Made by a program: the position numbers and the translations under genes. This document shows, piece by piece, positions 62,833-64,000 of a DNA stretch of 64,000 nucleotides. Origin of the DNA: Nitrosomonadales bacterium (GTDB lineage Bacteria; Pseudomonadota; Gammaproteobacteria; Burkholderiales; Gallionellaceae); NCBI GenBank assembly GCA_016208015.1, contig JACQYW010000005.1:186001-250000 (forward strand), written 5' to 3'. The notes beneath the pieces were generated by a model. It was not told where the DNA came from. It did no database searches and saw only the letters and a program-made list of their open reading frames with translations. The first letter of the stretch is position 1. The number at the start of each line of letters is the position of its first letter.

Positions 62833-62833
62833 A
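62621..62833 (+). CDS. Possible 70-residue leader gene coupled to dptF
   Basis: GTG-started frame of 70 codons (MISSIIKQLLRREKASKKNW...) whose TAA overlaps the dptF ATG as TAATG. That geometry suggests translational coupling. No domain is recognised, there is no clear Shine-Dalgarno site at the GTG, and no homologue is known to me upstream of dptF. An overlapping 27-codon ATG frame begins at 62587. It may be a chance frame. Confidence 0.3.
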   Translation: MISSIIKQLLRREKASKKNWWELDLQKVLPTKSSAMSMLVFDSVAPHFFALVRLLTRLPLYNFARRFLED

Positions 62834-64000
62834 TGGATCTTACGTTGCGAGATGCGCTGTCCGTTCTGTCCAAGGCATCGCCGTTCTCGGTAAAGACCCT
62901 CAGCGGGAAACCCCGCGATCTGTTGGACGAAGCCAAAGAATGGCTCTATATCGAACAGGACATAGAGCGTGATTTTCGCAAGATACTTTCATCACTCGCT
63001 CGTGGTACTGTAGTTTTTCTGTGCGGAAGCAGCGGCGACGGAAAATCCGAAATACTCGCAAGATGCCAAGAACAATACCGGGACAAAATCCGCTTTCACC
63101 TCGACGGCACCCATAGTTTTTCCCCGCACCAGTCCGCCATCGACACTCTGGATCAACTTTTCGATGCCAGTCAGTCCGACGACCGTCCATTGGTTGTTGG
63201 CATTAACATCGGAATGCTAGCCAATTATGGCAAAGAAGGTGCGTTGCGCCATTTTCCCGTAAAAGAAGCAATTGAGAAGTTTCTTGACGGTGAGAGTGCT
63301 GGCAAAGCCTATCATTTTTTTGATTTTGAAAATTATCCCAAATTCCAGTTCTGTGCAGATACCACTTCTTCCCACTCTAGATTTGCAAAGCAGATACTCC
63401 AACGACTGGCCGAGCCAAGCGACAAGAACCCATTTTATGTGCTTAGTCTGAAAGATGAGAGTGAACGGCGTGATCCTGCTCTCCTCGCCAACTACAAGCT
63501 GCTTGCCTTGGACTGCGTGCAGGATGCCATTATCACCAACCTGTTTAAGGTGCGCCTCATCAAGGATCAGTTTATTACTGCCCGGGCCCTGCTGGATTTC
63601 ATACATCAACTACTACTTGGAAACAGATACCTTCCCGACAATCTGTTCGGGACGAGCGACAACGAACTCATACAGCGGATGGGCGATTTTGATCCGGCCA
63701 ATTTGCACACCCGCGCTATCGATCAGTTCGTGTTACGCCACGGACTCGAATTACCCATCCTGGGTCTTTCCTCCTTCATGCAACACCTCCAAGAAAAGGG
63801 GCTGGCAATCGAATCCGTGGGAAGTGATGATGGAGGTGCGGCTACACTGATCAGACTGTTCTACCTTCTGCGCTGTAATTCCATCGGAAACAATTTCCAC
63901 CACCAGTTCCGGAGTGATTTCGATGAAGTGCTGCTCGATGAATTTGCTAAGGTATGGCTGCTCCACAACGAATACGACGGCAGCGGAGAGACTAAGCTGC
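62833..64000 (+). CDS. dptF: DNA phosphorothioation-dependent restriction protein DptF, cut by window edge
   Basis: First 389 residues of a large ATPase-type protein. MDLTLRDALSVLSKASPFSV, Walker A FLCGSSGDGKSE (63-73) and FHLDGTHSFSP fit DptF, the first component of the DptFGH restriction machinery that attacks DNA lacking phosphorothioate marks. The start ATG at 62833 follows GGAGG. Divergent placement from dndBCDE is the standard dnd-dpt layout. The frame is open to base 64000, and dptG and dptH are expected to the right. Confidence 0.93.
   Translation, partial: MDLTLRDALSVLSKASPFSVKTLSGKPRDLLDEAKEWLYIEQDIERDFRKILSSLARGTVVFLCGSSGDGKSEILARCQEQYRDKIRFHLDGTHSFSPHQSAIDTLDQLFDASQSDDRPLVVGINIGMLANYGKEGALRHFPVKEAIEKFLDGESAGKAYHFFDFENYPKFQFCADTTSSHSRFAKQILQRLAEPSDKNPFYVLSLKDESERRDPALLANYKLLALDCVQDAIITNLFKVRLIKDQFITARALLDFIHQLLLGNRYLPDNLFGTSDNELIQRMGDFDPANLHTRAIDQFVLRHGLELPILGLSSFMQHLQEKGLAIESVGSDDGGAATLIRLFYLLRCNSIGNNFHHQFRSDFDEVLLDEFAKVWLLHNEYDGSGETKL

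Overview
The window reads as about 52 kb of betaproteobacterial chromosome followed by about 12 kb of an integrated mobile island. The core is GC-rich and tightly packed, with many ATGA, TGATG and TAATG stop/start overlaps. Its content (ccoNOQP-ccoGHIS with fnr and hemN; kdsD-kdsC-lptCAB-rpoN-hpf-ptsN-hprK-rapZ; hemW, mqo, type III pantothenate kinase) fits a microaerophilic, respiratory member of the Nitrosomonadales, plausibly Gallionellaceae/Sideroxydans-like. That placement is inferred from gene content and order; no database search was possible.

Layout of the core. 1-3.6 kb: spoT (cut by the window edge), rpoZ, gmk and yicC on the minus strand. 3.7-7.1 kb: a PP2C phosphatase, rph, rdgB and hemW on the plus strand. 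7.1-8.9 kb: trmB, thiG and thiS (minus). 9-19.7 kb: tRNA-Gly(CCC), the cbb3 oxidase operon with assembly genes, two unknown genes and fnr. 19.8-26.7 kb: hemN preceded by a good FNR box, a nitronate-monooxygenase-like protein with a C-terminal Cys cluster, a putative outer-membrane protein, an AsmA family protein and mutY. 26.7-27.7 kb: a RAYT transposase between inverted REP copies, then interspersed repeats. 27.7-36.7 kb (minus): ubiX, a Gx-type transporter gene, a NusG-domain-II protein, rapZ, hprK, ptsN, hpf, rpoN, lptB, lptA, lptC, kdsC and kdsD. 36.8-51.8 kb: a KefB/KefC-like antiporter, two type IV-pilin-like genes each behind a near-consensus sigma-54 promoter, a membrane histidine kinase, hrpA, mqo, a patatin-like lipase, birA, coaX and a SPOR protein.

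At 51.87 kb lies tRNA-Met(CAT), immediately followed by a P4-type tyrosine integrase. The DNA beyond is visibly more A+T-rich and holds mobile-element genes: a helix-turn-helix-type gene and an AlpA-like gene in one reading frame separated only by a TGA, a RepA-like ATPase, and a filamentous-phage-type II/X replication initiator. The cargo is a DNA phosphorothioation locus: dndBCDE on the minus strand and, divergently, the start of the restriction gene dptF, which runs off the right edge. There is no dndA, so sulfur is probably supplied by a cysteine desulfurase encoded elsewhere. The rest of the restriction genes and the distal attachment site presumably lie to the right of the window.

Mobile repeats have shaped coding sequences here. 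REP palindromes supply or abut the stop codons of hemW, trmB, mutY and the RAYT gene. A second short repeat family is inserted in frame in trmB, and a GC-rich palindrome of about 100 bp is inserted in frame in hrpA.
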